Notes: generated from the sequence alone by a model not told the origin. A stretch of DNA of 64,000 nucleotides from Polynucleobacter sp. VK25 (GCF_018687355.1 NZ_CP061288.1:1002144-1066143); one strand, 5' to 3'; counted from the first letter of the stretch, positions 39,488-47,991 are shown. A program made the numbers and translations.

Positions 39488-41974
39488 CTAAGCTTCACGC
39501 AGACATTCAACTGCTGTAGCTTTCTGAATTCTTTTCTGAAAGCGGTATCCAGACACAAGGCATGCAAGCACTCCAAATGTAATGCCCATCAATAAGGCCT
39601 CAGCAAAGGCATTAAAAGAAATTTCCATCACATACCTACCTAAAGCCCACGCAGCGATTCCTGAAGCAAGTCCAGCAAATAGCCCCGCCAATAAACCAAT
39701 CAATGCCAACTCGATATTTGCAATACTGGCCAAGGTTGAGCGGGAGGCTCCTAGCGCTTTTAAAAGAGCGGCATTTTTATAACGCTCATCTTGGGTGGCG
39801 GCTATCGCAGACATCAACACTAAAACCGCAGCTGCAATCGTAAAAGCCAAAAGCAGGCCCAATACAGAGGAAAGCTTATTCAGAACTTCTTGGATTTGTT
39901 GCAGCGATGCTGAGACATCCACAATGGTCAGATTGGGATAGGTTTGGCTTAACTGAAAATCCAAAGACTCTTGCTTGGGGGATTGATAGTAAGAGGTAAT
40001 CCATGACTGCGGCATTGATTGCAACTGAGATGGCGGCATGATGACAAAAAAGTTCACCCGCATAGAGCCCCAATCCAATTTTCGTAGGGAAGTAATGGGT
40101 GCGGTAATTTTTTCACCGGCAACTTCAAAGCTCAGTTGATCACCCAATTTTAATTTCAGGGTTTTGGCTATTCCCGTTTCCATCGAGATTTGAGGTGTAT
40201 CACCCTCAATCCATTTTCCCGAAATAAGTTGATTACCTGGCGGTAACTGATCTGTATAGGACAAATTAAACTCACGATCAATTAAACGTTTAGCATTCTC
40301 TTCAGCAAAATCATTGGGCGTTACGTCTTTGCCATTGATATCAACCAAGCGGCCGCGCACCATTGGATAAAACTCAGGATTTGAAATACCTGCGCGTTCA
40401 AGCGACTTCGTAAGTTCTGGCTTTTGATCGCCCTGAACATTAATCATGAAACGATTAGGTGCATCGCTAGGTATATCGCCTTGCCAGGCACTTAAAAAGT
40501 CAGCACGCAATAGTAGGACTAAAAGTAACGCCATCAGAGCTATGCCTAGTGCTGTAATTTGTACAACAGCTAACCCTGCTCTTCGCCCCTGAGACAAAAT
40601 GACAAATCCAAGTGCAAAACGCTTTGTGCGAAGAGCACTCAGAATCCATAGAACGCTCCAAGCCAAAAAAGCGAAGGTAGCAATTGCCGCACCAAAGCTA
40701 ACGCACGTCCATAAGGCCAATTTCCAGTCTCGTGCTGCAAGCATGATTAAAGAAACTGCTGCACCCAATGCACATAAAACGGTCCATAAAGCGGAGACCC
40801 CAATCCCATCAAACTCTTTTCGAATAAGTCGGATTGGGGAGACCTTTACCAAACTGAAGATCGACGGACCAGCAAAACCAAACAATAAGAGCCAGGCTAC
40901 CAATACACTCCATAGAACAGGCCAAAGTGAGACAGACGGTAATTGGGTTAATACTAAATTGCCTAAGAGGATCGTTAATACATATTGACCCAGGTACCCT
41001 AAAAGAGATCCCAATAAAGCTGCAATGAGGCCAAGTCCGATTAAGGTCTCTGCCTGGCGCTTAAGAATCATTCTGGAGCTAGCACCCAGACATTTAAGGA
41101 CCGCACAAGCGCTGGCCTGCTTGCGCGTGTAGCGATGGGCAGATAACGCTATAGCTACAGCTGCCACCATCGCAGTCAATAAGGCAATTAATGATAAGAA
41201 TCGATCCGCACGCTCCAAGGTTTTGCGCATGATGGGCTGCGCATTCTCCAGAGTTTCAATACGAATCCCCTTGAGGCCCTCTTTATCAATATATTGGGTG
41301 GCCCAAGAACCATAAGAACTGATTTGTTGATCGGATCCAGCCAACAGGAGTCTATATGTAACCCTGCTACCAAGGCCAATGAGGCCTGTATCACCTAAAT
41401 CAGAAAGTGACATCATCACTCGAGGTGCAAAGTTCATAAAGCCAGCACCGCGATCTAATTCGCGCTCTAAGACGCCGCCAATCACAAAAGTCTTTTGACC
41501 CAAAACAATAGCATCGCCTAGTGAAGCATCCAGGCTTGCCAACATTGCAGGGTCCACCCAAACAAAGCCTTCACCAGGAGCAGAGGGAGTTGGCTTTTCC
41601 TGATCATTGGTTTGAATACGCAAAGCTCCACGCAGCGGATATTGGGGGCTTACTGCTTTAAGAGAGGCTAATTTGCTGTGCGAGCCAACGGTTGCCATAC
41701 TCGGAAACACAACCGTCTGAGCCAGCTGTAAATTTTTACTCTTTGCCTCATCTAAAAAAAGACTGGGCAATGGCTGATCAGAAACAATCAGCAAATCCGA
41801 AGCAAGGAGTTGGCGGGCATCAAAAGCAAATGCCCTTTGCATACGATCTGCCAAAAAACTCACACTGGAAAGTGCGGTGACAGAAATTGTCAACGCAACT
41901 AACAACCAAGCCAGCTCGCTCGCTCGGACATCACGCCGAAAATTCGCTAAAAAGCGAAAAATGAATTTACTCAA
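39488..41974 (-). CDS. FtsX-like ABC transporter permease, YbbP type
   Basis: The 828-residue protein has an N-terminal helix, a large periplasmic MacB-like core (~40-240), a four-helix FtsX block in the middle (MVAAVAIALSAHRYTRKQASACAVLKCLG), further helices, a second periplasmic domain and a final FtsX block (ATQDERYKNAALLKALGASRS). Two FtsX blocks match YbbP. E. coli YbbP works with the ATPase YbbA, but no such gene is adjacent. The start is TTG 41974, overlapping the SDR stop. The substrate is unknown; lipoprotein or lipid handling is a guess from the family. It ends a seven-gene run starting at mlaE. Confidence 0.85.
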   Translation of the reverse strand: MSKFIFRFLANFRRDVRASELAWLLVALTISVTALSSVSFLADRMQRAFAFDARQLLASDLLIVSDQPLPSLFLDEAKSKNLQLAQTVVFPSMATVGSHSKLASLKAVSPQYPLRGALRIQTNDQEKPTPSAPGEGFVWVDPAMLASLDASLGDAIVLGQKTFVIGGVLERELDRGAGFMNFAPRVMMSLSDLGDTGLIGLGSRVTYRLLLAGSDQQISSYGSWATQYIDKEGLKGIRIETLENAQPIMRKTLERADRFLSLIALLTAMVAAVAIALSAHRYTRKQASACAVLKCLGASSRMILKRQAETLIGLGLIAALLGSLLGYLGQYVLTILLGNLVLTQLPSVSLWPVLWSVLVAWLLLFGFAGPSIFSLVKVSPIRLIRKEFDGIGVSALWTVLCALGAAVSLIMLAARDWKLALWTCVSFGAAIATFAFLAWSVLWILSALRTKRFALGFVILSQGRRAGLAVVQITALGIALMALLLVLLLRADFLSAWQGDIPSDAPNRFMINVQGDQKPELTKSLERAGISNPEFYPMVRGRLVDINGKDVTPNDFAEENAKRLIDREFNLSYTDQLPPGNQLISGKWIEGDTPQISMETGIAKTLKLKLGDQLSFEVAGEKITAPITSLRKLDWGSMRVNFFVIMPPSQLQSMPQSWITSYYQSPKQESLDFQLSQTYPNLTIVDVSASLQQIQEVLNKLSSVLGLLLAFTIAAAVLVLMSAIAATQDERYKNAALLKALGASRSTLASIANIELALIGLLAGLFAGLASGIAAWALGRYVMEISFNAFAEALLMGITFGVLACLVSGYRFQKRIQKATAVECLREA

Positions 41975-42756
41975 ATTGCCTGAATTTGGCCGCCATCAAT
42001 ACGCATGACAGTACCTGTAATGAATGAAGCATTTTGACTGGCTAAGAACGCTGCAGCATCGCCATATTCTTTGGGGTCACCATATCTTCCCATCGGAATT
42101 TGCCGCAAACTTGCTTTAACAACATCTTCATAGCTTGTGCCCTCACGTTTAGCGCGAGCTTCGTCCAACTGACGTAGGCGATCTGTCGCCACCCTGCCAG
42201 GCATGATCACATTGACAGTGATGCCTTCTGCGGCCACTTCTGCAGCTAGGGTTTTAGACCACGCAAGCAGTGCTGCACGCAAGGTATTGGAAATGGCTAA
42301 ATTTTTAATAGGGGCTATAGCGCCTGAGGTGGTGCTAGTAATGATTCGACCCCATTTACGCTGTCGCATGCCAGGCAAGACGCGATCTGTAATCGCAATG
42401 AGTGATAACACCATATCGTTGAAGCTTTTTTGCCAGAGCGCTGGATCTTGGCCGGCTGCTGGTGTTGGAGGAGGTCCACCCGTGTTATTAATCAGAATAT
42501 CGATGGGCCCCAACTCTTTTTCAACCTTAGATATCAAGCCATCAATAATCGATGCATCAGACAAATCCCAGTTCAAGGCAAGGGCCTGGCCACCAGCAAC
42601 TTCAATTAATTTCACAGATTGCTGCAAACCTTCAGGGTTACGACCAGTGACTGCGACTTTGACGCCCTCTTTAGCCAGCGACACTGCCATTGCTTGTCCT
42701 AATCCGCGGCTAGAGGCCATTACTAAAGCAACTTTTCCTTTTAATCCTAGATCCAT
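41971..42756 (-). CDS. SDR-like oxidoreductase lacking the YxxxK motif
   Basis: The 261-residue protein has the SDR fold: MASSRGLGQAMAVSLAKEG at the N-terminus and DILINNTGGPPPTPAAG in the middle. The site that is normally Y-x-x-x-K reads SNTLR in LAISNTLRAALLAWSKTLA, so both the catalytic Tyr and Lys are changed. The glycine motif also departs from TGxxxGIG. This agrees with a known SDR subgroup described as lacking a full match to the cofactor motif and catalytic tetrad. Catalysis may follow another path or be absent. A GGAG ribosome site precedes the ATG. It ends in overlap with the FtsX permease. Confidence 0.85.
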   Translation of the reverse strand: MDLGLKGKVALVMASSRGLGQAMAVSLAKEGVKVAVTGRNPEGLQQSVKLIEVAGGQALALNWDLSDASIIDGLISKVEKELGPIDILINNTGGPPPTPAAGQDPALWQKSFNDMVLSLIAITDRVLPGMRQRKWGRIITSTTSGAIAPIKNLAISNTLRAALLAWSKTLAAEVAAEGITVNVIMPGRVATDRLRQLDEARAKREGTSYEDVVKASLRQIPMGRYGDPKEYGDAAAFLASQNASFITGTVMRIDGGQIQAI

Positions 42757-42791
42757 TTCATCTCCAACTGATTCTAATTATTTAATTGTTA

Positions 42792-43787
42792 TTAATCTAA
42801 CTGTAATTTTTGCTTAGCCACCACTTCTTTGTAAACGGTGTACTCAGCTTTAATTTCTTTTGCAAAGGCTTCGGGTCCGTTCACGTTAATCAATGAGCCC
42901 GTATCTTCAATGCGCTTTTTCACAGCAGGATCGGCGACTGCCTTTTGTAATGCGGCATTGTACTTATCAACGATATCCTTAGGCATTCCTGCGGGCCCCA
43001 AAAGTCCGTAATAAGCCATACGATTGACTGGTGCTAAACCTACTTCGGCAAATGTCGGCACGTTCGGCAGTTGCGCTAAACGCTTAGGAGCCGCAATGAC
43101 GATTGGCACCAGCTTGCCATCTTTAATAAACGGTAGCGAGGATGGCAAATTGTCAAAGATCATCGAGACTTGACCACCTACGGTGTCAGCTAGCGCTGGT
43201 CCCGCTCCGCGGTAAGGAATATGCACAATAAAGACCCCGGTCAAACTTTTAAATAACTCTGTTTGCAAATGACCAATGCCGCCGGTGCCAGAGCTCGAAT
43301 ATGAATACTTGCCAGGGTTAGCCTTCAATACTTCCATAAAGGTTTTAAAGTCCTTGGCGGGGAACGATGGATTTACCGCAATGATGTTTGGTGTCGCGGC
43401 AATATTACTAATCGCCGTGAAATCCGTTATGGGGTCGTAACCAATTTTAGGATTGATAGCCGGATTGGCAGCTGTTGTAGAAACCGTAGCCATACCAATG
43501 GTGTAGCCATCCTTGGGAGCACGCATGACCTCTAGAGCGCCTACAGAACCCCCACCACCTGCCTTGTTCTCCACAATGACGGGTTGACCTAGCTGACGAC
43601 CCAAAGCATCACCCACCGCACGAGCAATGATGTCAGTGCTGCCACCTGGTGCAAATGGAACAACTAATCGAATGGGTCGGTTAGGAAAAGTTTGTGCATT
43701 GACAATGCCAATAAGACTAGCTGCCAAGAAGAAAAATACTGAAGAAATAATTTTTTTCAGTGCAAATGGGGATGAAAACAATTTCAT
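42792..43787 (-). CDS. Bug/TctC-family periplasmic solute-binding protein
   Basis: The 331-residue protein has a signal peptide (cleavage near VNA-QTFP) and Bug/TctC hallmarks: PNRPIRLVVPFAPGGSTDI, VIVENKAGGGGSVGA, HIPYRGAGPALADTVGGQV. It should bind a carboxylate or similar small molecule in the periplasm. The gene starts 4 bases after the lipoprotein of the MCE cluster, with AGGACAG upstream as ribosome site, so it is in the same run as the lipid transporter. No TctA/TctB genes are present. Confidence 0.88.
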   Translation of the reverse strand: MKLFSSPFALKKIISSVFFFLAASLIGIVNAQTFPNRPIRLVVPFAPGGSTDIIARAVGDALGRQLGQPVIVENKAGGGGSVGALEVMRAPKDGYTIGMATVSTTAANPAINPKIGYDPITDFTAISNIAATPNIIAVNPSFPAKDFKTFMEVLKANPGKYSYSSSGTGGIGHLQTELFKSLTGVFIVHIPYRGAGPALADTVGGQVSMIFDNLPSSLPFIKDGKLVPIVIAAPKRLAQLPNVPTFAEVGLAPVNRMAYYGLLGPAGMPKDIVDKYNAALQKAVADPAVKKRIEDTGSLINVNGPEAFAKEIKAEYTVYKEVVAKQKLQLD

Positions 43788-43791
43788 AGAA

Positions 43792-44418
43792 TTACTGTCC
43801 TAAGGGTTTTGGCAAATTGCCTGCATATTTATAAAGTTGCGCCTCGTATTCATTAAGGATCTGAGCCAAGGCTTCTTGCTGACCTAAAACCAGAGCGTCT
43901 GGCGTATTGTCCTTAAGAGCGATACGCCTGGTATATCGATTCGCACCAATCAAGGGATTTGCTTTTCCAGCGCTTGTGGCGCTTAGGAAAAACTCAACAC
44001 TCACTACAGCCTCAGGCTTATTTCGGTAATCCCCATAAAACTCTTCAACCGTTGCTTGCAAATAATAATAAGGAAAGAGGTTATTACTCTGCCCTACTGT
44101 TGCGGAGAAAATATTTGCCTTGTTCATCCATTGACGCTCAGCATTCCCAATCATTTCGGCAGGAATTGTCGTGTAGACGTTATAAAAATCTTTTTCGTAC
44201 CGTTGATCACCTGTTCGATAAACCAAAGATCGACCATCAAACGGTGGCGTAACAGATACAGAACCCATCTTTAGCCAAATGTCTGTCCGAGCAGTACGTG
44301 GGGCAGCTGTTCTTTCTGGAGACACTATCCAAGTGGTAGGCCCTACCGGCGGCCTAGTAGGCAAGGAGCAAGAGACAAGGCCTAAGATGACAAAGGAAAA
44401 GAGAATGCGCTTCATCAT
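43792..44418 (-). CDS. PqiC-like ABC-transport auxiliary lipoprotein of an MCE system
   Basis: The 208-residue protein has a lipoprotein signal with lipobox LVSC (Cys17). Its body, with WIVSPERTAAPRTARTDIWLKMGSV and later ILNEYEAQLYKYA, fits the ABC-type transport auxiliary lipoprotein family (PqiC/DUF330). Such outer-membrane lipoproteins partner MCE transporters. The start overlaps the mlaD-type stop in an ATGA arrangement. The family assignment comes from the lipoprotein plus context and is less certain than for its neighbours. Confidence 0.72.
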   Translation of the reverse strand: MMKRILFSFVILGLVSCSLPTRPPVGPTTWIVSPERTAAPRTARTDIWLKMGSVSVTPPFDGRSLVYRTGDQRYEKDFYNVYTTIPAEMIGNAERQWMNKANIFSATVGQSNNLFPYYYLQATVEEFYGDYRNKPEAVVSVEFFLSATSAGKANPLIGANRYTRRIALKDNTPDALVLGQQEALAQILNEYEAQLYKYAGNLPKPLGQ

Positions 44419-45341
44419 TTCTGAGCTCCAGACTGACCGGCACCGCTATTAGGCGTAATTTTCTTTGGGGGGTCACTCCAAATTAGGCTTGAAGGTGATT
44501 GACTGGCTATACGGCTAAATTCATTTAAATTTTCGCTAGCTTGCTTAATGTTTTCCATCGTCAGAACTGTGTCACCCTGAACACTGGTAATCGTTTGACG
44601 TAAAGAGGTGGTTGCCGCAGCTAACTCACGCATGAGAATACCGAGCTCTTCTTTGTCTGTTGCTTTAGATATACGGGACATGATGACGTTTAACTGCTTT
44701 ACAGACTCGATTACACCCTCATTACCTTTGCCATCACCAGCCATCAGCACATTGAGGTTACCTAACAATGCGTCTAATTTCTTCTGGGTCCCATCGATAT
44801 TCATATCATTGAGAGCGCCAATTAACTTTTGAATACCGGAAATAATCTCATCAGCTTGATTTGGCAGAGATGGAATTACTGGGTACTCAGGCTTCCAAGA
44901 GAAAGGAAGTGGCGAAGTAGAAGATGCGCTAGCCACAAAATCAAATTCGATATAGTTCACACCAGTAATACCCATGGACTTCACACGAGCTCGTAAATTA
45001 TTTTTTACAAACTCACTAATTTGATCTTCATTTACCTTGTCGCCAAAAATTTGCATTCTGACCACAACATACTGGCGACGGTCATGAAAAGGCAAATCTC
45101 TTTCGTAAATATCCCCAGATAAACCAATCGAAGTCACCTGACCAATTTTGACCCCACGGAATCGTACGGCTGCACCGGCATCTAAACCTGTTACAGACTG
45201 TTTAATGTAGGTTTCAACCATAAACGATTTTTGGAAGAATTTGCCTCCACCAAAAATGAGAATCACAGCAATCAGTACACCAATTGCTGCCAGCACAAAA
45301 ACGCCTAAGCGAAAATAATTGGGATTTGAGTTGTTACTCAT
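44415..45341 (-). CDS. MlaD-like MCE domain protein
   Basis: The 308-residue protein has an N-terminal transmembrane anchor (LGVFVLAAIGVLIAVILIFGG) and an MCE domain from ~40 to 125, seen in YIKQSVTGLDAGAAVRFRGVKIGQV. The C-terminal helical part, ~150 residues with LREL AA-type heptads, is longer than in E. coli MlaD. MCE hexamers bind phospholipid in the periplasm. It overlaps the ATPase gene by 4 bases and precedes the lipoprotein. Confidence 0.87.
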   Translation of the reverse strand: MSNNSNPNYFRLGVFVLAAIGVLIAVILIFGGGKFFQKSFMVETYIKQSVTGLDAGAAVRFRGVKIGQVTSIGLSGDIYERDLPFHDRRQYVVVRMQIFGDKVNEDQISEFVKNNLRARVKSMGITGVNYIEFDFVASASSTSPLPFSWKPEYPVIPSLPNQADEIISGIQKLIGALNDMNIDGTQKKLDALLGNLNVLMAGDGKGNEGVIESVKQLNVIMSRISKATDKEELGILMRELAAATTSLRQTITSVQGDTVLTMENIKQASENLNEFSRIASQSPSSLIWSDPPKKITPNSGAGQSGAQK

Positions 45342-46114
45342 GCTGCGTCCTTGCTCATAATACGATTGAAGAATTGATGCACTCGTGGATCTTTACTGGT
45401 ATCGCGCAATACTTTAGGATCACCCTGGGCAATGATGCCTTTAGCCCCCTTATCAAGCATGATGACCTTGTCGGCAATGGCATAGATACTTGCAAGCTCA
45501 TGGGATACGATGACAAAAGTGATTCCTAGGTTTTTAGATAAATCTTGAATCGTGCTATCAAGATCAGCGGAGGTTATTGGATCAAGGCCAGCAGACGGCT
45601 CATCTAAAAATAATATTTTAGGATCAAGTGCCATTGCGCGTGCAATCGCCGCCCTCTTTTGCATACCGCCACTAATTTCGCTCGGCATGTAGGACTCGTA
45701 TGGCAATAGACCAACAAGATCAAGCTTACAGCGCGCCAATAAATCCATTTGGGCTTGTGTGAGCTGGGTATATTCCTGCATAAACAAGGTCACGTTATCA
45801 AGCAAATTCATGGAGCCAAATAAGGCGCCCTGTTGATACATCACACCAAAACTTGTCATGATCTTCTGGCGCTGGGCTCCTACTGCGGTAGTGATATTTT
45901 GACCTTCGATAAGAACGTCTCCAGACAAAGGTTGGTAAAGGCCGAAAAGGTTCTTTAACAAACTAGACTTACCGCAACCAGACCCGCCCAGAATGACGAA
46001 AATTTCACCGTAATTGACTTGAAAATTCAGGTTTTGCATCAGCACATTAGAGCCGTACCCCACGGTGAGGTTCTGCACATCAATCGCGTATTGAGAATTT
46101 CCTGGCATATCCAT
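45338..46114 (-). CDS. MlaF-like ABC transporter ATP-binding protein
   Basis: The 258-residue ATPase has Walker A GGSGCGKSSLLKN, the ABC signature EISGGMQKRAAIARAMAL and Walker B KILFLDEPSAGLDP, followed by an H-loop in VIVSHELASIYAIAD. The SGGMQKR form is typical of MlaF/Mkl rather than other ABC proteins. It powers the permease encoded just upstream. The two genes overlap by one base. Confidence 0.92.
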   Translation of the reverse strand: MDMPGNSQYAIDVQNLTVGYGSNVLMQNLNFQVNYGEIFVILGGSGCGKSSLLKNLFGLYQPLSGDVLIEGQNITTAVGAQRQKIMTSFGVMYQQGALFGSMNLLDNVTLFMQEYTQLTQAQMDLLARCKLDLVGLLPYESYMPSEISGGMQKRAAIARAMALDPKILFLDEPSAGLDPITSADLDSTIQDLSKNLGITFVIVSHELASIYAIADKVIMLDKGAKGIIAQGDPKVLRDTSKDPRVHQFFNRIMSKDAA

Positions 46115-47286
46115 CAGAAACCTGTCTTGTAGGAAATAAAGGCAAAGATGCCGTCGACCACCACGATTAATACAATGCTACTGACAACAGCACGCGTTGC
46201 AGAAATACCAACTGCAGCCGCACCATTTCCGGTTTGCATGCCGCGTAGACAACCAACAGCGGAAACGACTACACCAAAAAGAGTAGCCTTAATTAAACCT
46301 GAACCAATATCTTCGATATCTACAGCGGAGAGCATGCCGTTATAGAAGTTGATAAAAGGAATGCCATAAATCAACATCGTCAACATTGATGAAAAAATAC
46401 TGACGATATCGGCAAACAAAGTCAAAATGGGTGCAACCAAAATTCCAGCTAGAACTCGTGGCACCACTAAAAAACGAATTGGGCTTAAGCCACCAGATAC
46501 AAGCGCATCTACTTCGCTGTTAACAGTCATCGTGCCAATCTCGGCCGCGAATGCTGCTGAAGATCGCCCTGCTAACAAAATAGCCGTAATCAAAGGGCCC
46601 ATTTCTCGCACAATACCCAATGCCGCCAGAGGGCCTACAAAGGATACAGCGCCAAACTGCTGCATACCAATAGCTGCCTGGAAAGACAGAATGACACCAA
46701 TCAAAAATGCCACTAAACCAACGATTGGTAACGCTGCAATACCCGCCTGCACGGCAGCATTTACAAAATCACCCCAGCGCACTTGATTCGGGTGACGAAT
46801 AGACCAAGCTAAATCAGACACCAGATGACCGGTAAATGAAATTAAGCCAACTGCATCATCAATTAAATTCTGTGTCGCCATTCCTGTACTAACTACAAAA
46901 CTTCTTTTAGGCTTTACAGTAGAAACAGGAAATAAATTATTGATTGGGTTGAATTCATTTAATAGAGGTTCGTAACGTTGATCCAAACCGACAACATCGA
47001 ACTTTGCACCAGCTGTTGTTTGTGCCTCTTCAACCCCTATGAGAAATGCAATGCCAGCACCATCTAAAAAAGTAACTTTGGATGCATCAAAAGTGAGAGA
47101 CTTAGTTTTGCTATCACCCTGCTTTAACCAGGCATCTTGAGAATCACGAATTTGGGTCCAAACACCGCCCAAGGAGTAGACATTGACTATGCCGCTAATC
47201 AGCACTTTGGCGTTATTGGCATCTGCCTGTGACCATACCGCCACTGGGGTGTCAGAAACGGCAGAAATGGTGTCAGAAGTGCTCAT
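46114..47286 (-). CDS. MlaE-like permease with N-terminal STAS-type domain
   Basis: The 390-residue protein begins with a STAS-like domain (residues ~5-115; TFDASKVTFLDGAGIAFL is the anti-sigma-antagonist core). A permease of the MlaE family follows, with five predicted helices and IVREMGPLITAILLAGRSSAAFAAEIGTM and EVDALVSGGLSPIRFLVVPR. In E. coli, MlaB (STAS) and MlaE are separate, so this is a natural MlaB-MlaE fusion. I chose ATG 47286: the frame is open upstream to 47505, but that includes the whole tRNA-Arg and is an artefact. A TATAGT box lies six bases before this ATG and no ribosome site is visible. Confidence 0.9.
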   Translation of the reverse strand: MSTSDTISAVSDTPVAVWSQADANNAKVLISGIVNVYSLGGVWTQIRDSQDAWLKQGDSKTKSLTFDASKVTFLDGAGIAFLIGVEEAQTTAGAKFDVVGLDQRYEPLLNEFNPINNLFPVSTVKPKRSFVVSTGMATQNLIDDAVGLISFTGHLVSDLAWSIRHPNQVRWGDFVNAAVQAGIAALPIVGLVAFLIGVILSFQAAIGMQQFGAVSFVGPLAALGIVREMGPLITAILLAGRSSAAFAAEIGTMTVNSEVDALVSGGLSPIRFLVVPRVLAGILVAPILTLFADIVSIFSSMLTMLIYGIPFINFYNGMLSAVDIEDIGSGLIKATLFGVVVSAVGCLRGMQTGNGAAAVGISATRAVVSSIVLIVVVDGIFAFISYKTGF

Positions 47287-47292
47287 AAGCAG

Positions 47293-47298
47293 ACTATA
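47293..47298 (-). promoter_or_regulatory. -10 box of a probable leaderless promoter for the MCE cluster
   Basis: TATAGT on the minus strand ends six bases before the mlaE ATG, placing the expected transcription start on the A of that ATG. There is no Shine-Dalgarno sequence. The -35 region is weak (TCAAAG at 17 bases). Confidence 0.45.
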
Positions 47299-47327
47299 AG
47301 GGATCTGTGTGAAAGCTTTGAGAAAAG

Positions 47328-47366
47328 CCCAAAAAGAAAAAGGGCCCAGTTTTTCAACTAGGCCCA
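47328..47366 (-). terminator. Terminator after tRNA-Arg
   Basis: On the minus strand GGGCCTAGTT-GAAA-AACTGGGCCC forms a long stem with a GAAA loop and is followed by TTTTTCTTTTT. It lies just after the 3' end of tRNA-Arg and before mlaE, separating the two transcripts. Confidence 0.9.
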
Positions 47367-47374
47367 ATATAAGT

Positions 47375-47451
47375 TGGTGCGGCTGGCAGGAATTGAACCC
47401 ACGACCCCTTGGTTCGTAGCCAAGTACTCTATCCAGCTGAGCTACAGCCGC
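47375..47451 (-). tRNA. tRNA-Arg (anticodon ACG)
   Basis: The 77-base gene includes an encoded CCA. Acceptor GCGGCTG pairs with CAGCCGC, the anticodon stem CTTGG/CCAAG closes loop CTACGAA (anticodon ACG, normally deaminated to ICG), and the T-arm is GTGGGTTCAATTCCTGC. It lies between mlaE and greB with a strong terminator downstream. Confidence 0.97.
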
Positions 47452-47457
47452 AACAGC

Positions 47458-47463
47458 CATAAT
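47458..47463 (+). promoter_or_regulatory. -10 box of a probable leaderless promoter for greB
   Basis: CATAAT ends six bases before the greB ATG at 47470, just beyond the tRNA-Arg acceptor stem. The expected transcription start is the A of the ATG. No ribosome site is visible and the -35 region lies inside the tRNA gene with little resemblance to consensus. Confidence 0.4.
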
Positions 47464-47469
47464 TATGCC

Positions 47470-47970
47470 ATGGAAGAGAAGAACTACATCACCCCCGCTG
47501 GTCACGAGCGTATCAAGAACGAGCTCCTACAGCTCCTAAACCTTGATAGACCCGAGGTTGTAAAGGTGGTCCACTGGGCCGCCAGCAATGGCGACCGGTC
47601 TGAAAATGGGGACTATATCTATGGGAAAAAGCGACTTCGAGAGATTGATAGGCGAATTCGCTTCCTCAATAAACGCCTTGAATTTGCCGTAGTTGTCGAT
47701 AATTCCACCCGAAAATCCGGTGAAAACGACTCCGAACAGGTCTTCTTTGGCGCCACCGTGACTTACTCCACCCTAGAAGGGCCACAAGCCAATAAAAAGA
47801 CTGAGATCACCATCGTCGGCGTTGATGAGGTCGATTTAGAGAAGGGGCATGTCAGCTGGGTATCCCCCATAGCAAAAGCCCTAATTAAATCTCGCATCGG
47901 AGATTGTGTCTTTATACAAACTCCGACTGGCCCTGCTGAAATAGAAATCTTAGATGTTCAATACCTATAG
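47470..47970 (+). CDS. greB: Transcription elongation factor GreB
   Basis: The 166-residue protein rescues backtracked RNA polymerase by stimulating transcript cleavage. The N-terminal coiled coil (KNYITPAGHERIKNELLQLL through NGDRSENGDYIYGKKRLREI) carries the acidic tip, and the C-terminal FKBP-like domain contains VDEVDLEKGHVSWVSPIAKAL. GreB rather than GreA is favoured by NGDRSENGDYIYGKK and the C-terminal VSWVSPIA. The frame is open back to 47374, antisense to tRNA-Arg, but residues before MEEKNY are an artefact. It converges on spoT. Confidence 0.93.
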   Translation: MEEKNYITPAGHERIKNELLQLLNLDRPEVVKVVHWAASNGDRSENGDYIYGKKRLREIDRRIRFLNKRLEFAVVVDNSTRKSGENDSEQVFFGATVTYSTLEGPQANKKTEITIVGVDEVDLEKGHVSWVSPIAKALIKSRIGDCVFIQTPTGPAEIEILDVQYL

Positions 47971-47991
47971 GTATTCGTAGCTCTAGTAGAC

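Noticed and set aside
47374..47469. N-terminal extension of greB and of mlaE (to 47505) through tRNA-Arg
   Set aside because: The extra residues are translations of a conserved tRNA and its flank and are not part of either protein family.
47957..47971. 15-base direct repeat TTCAATACCTATAGG, also at 50626-50640
   Set aside because: In 64 kb a few identical 15-mers are expected by chance; the copies flank different features and show no target duplication or further similarity.
47960..47975. Palindrome AATACCTATAGGTATT over the greB stop codon
   Set aside because: It is AT-rich with no loop or T-run, so it is not convincing as a terminator or operator.
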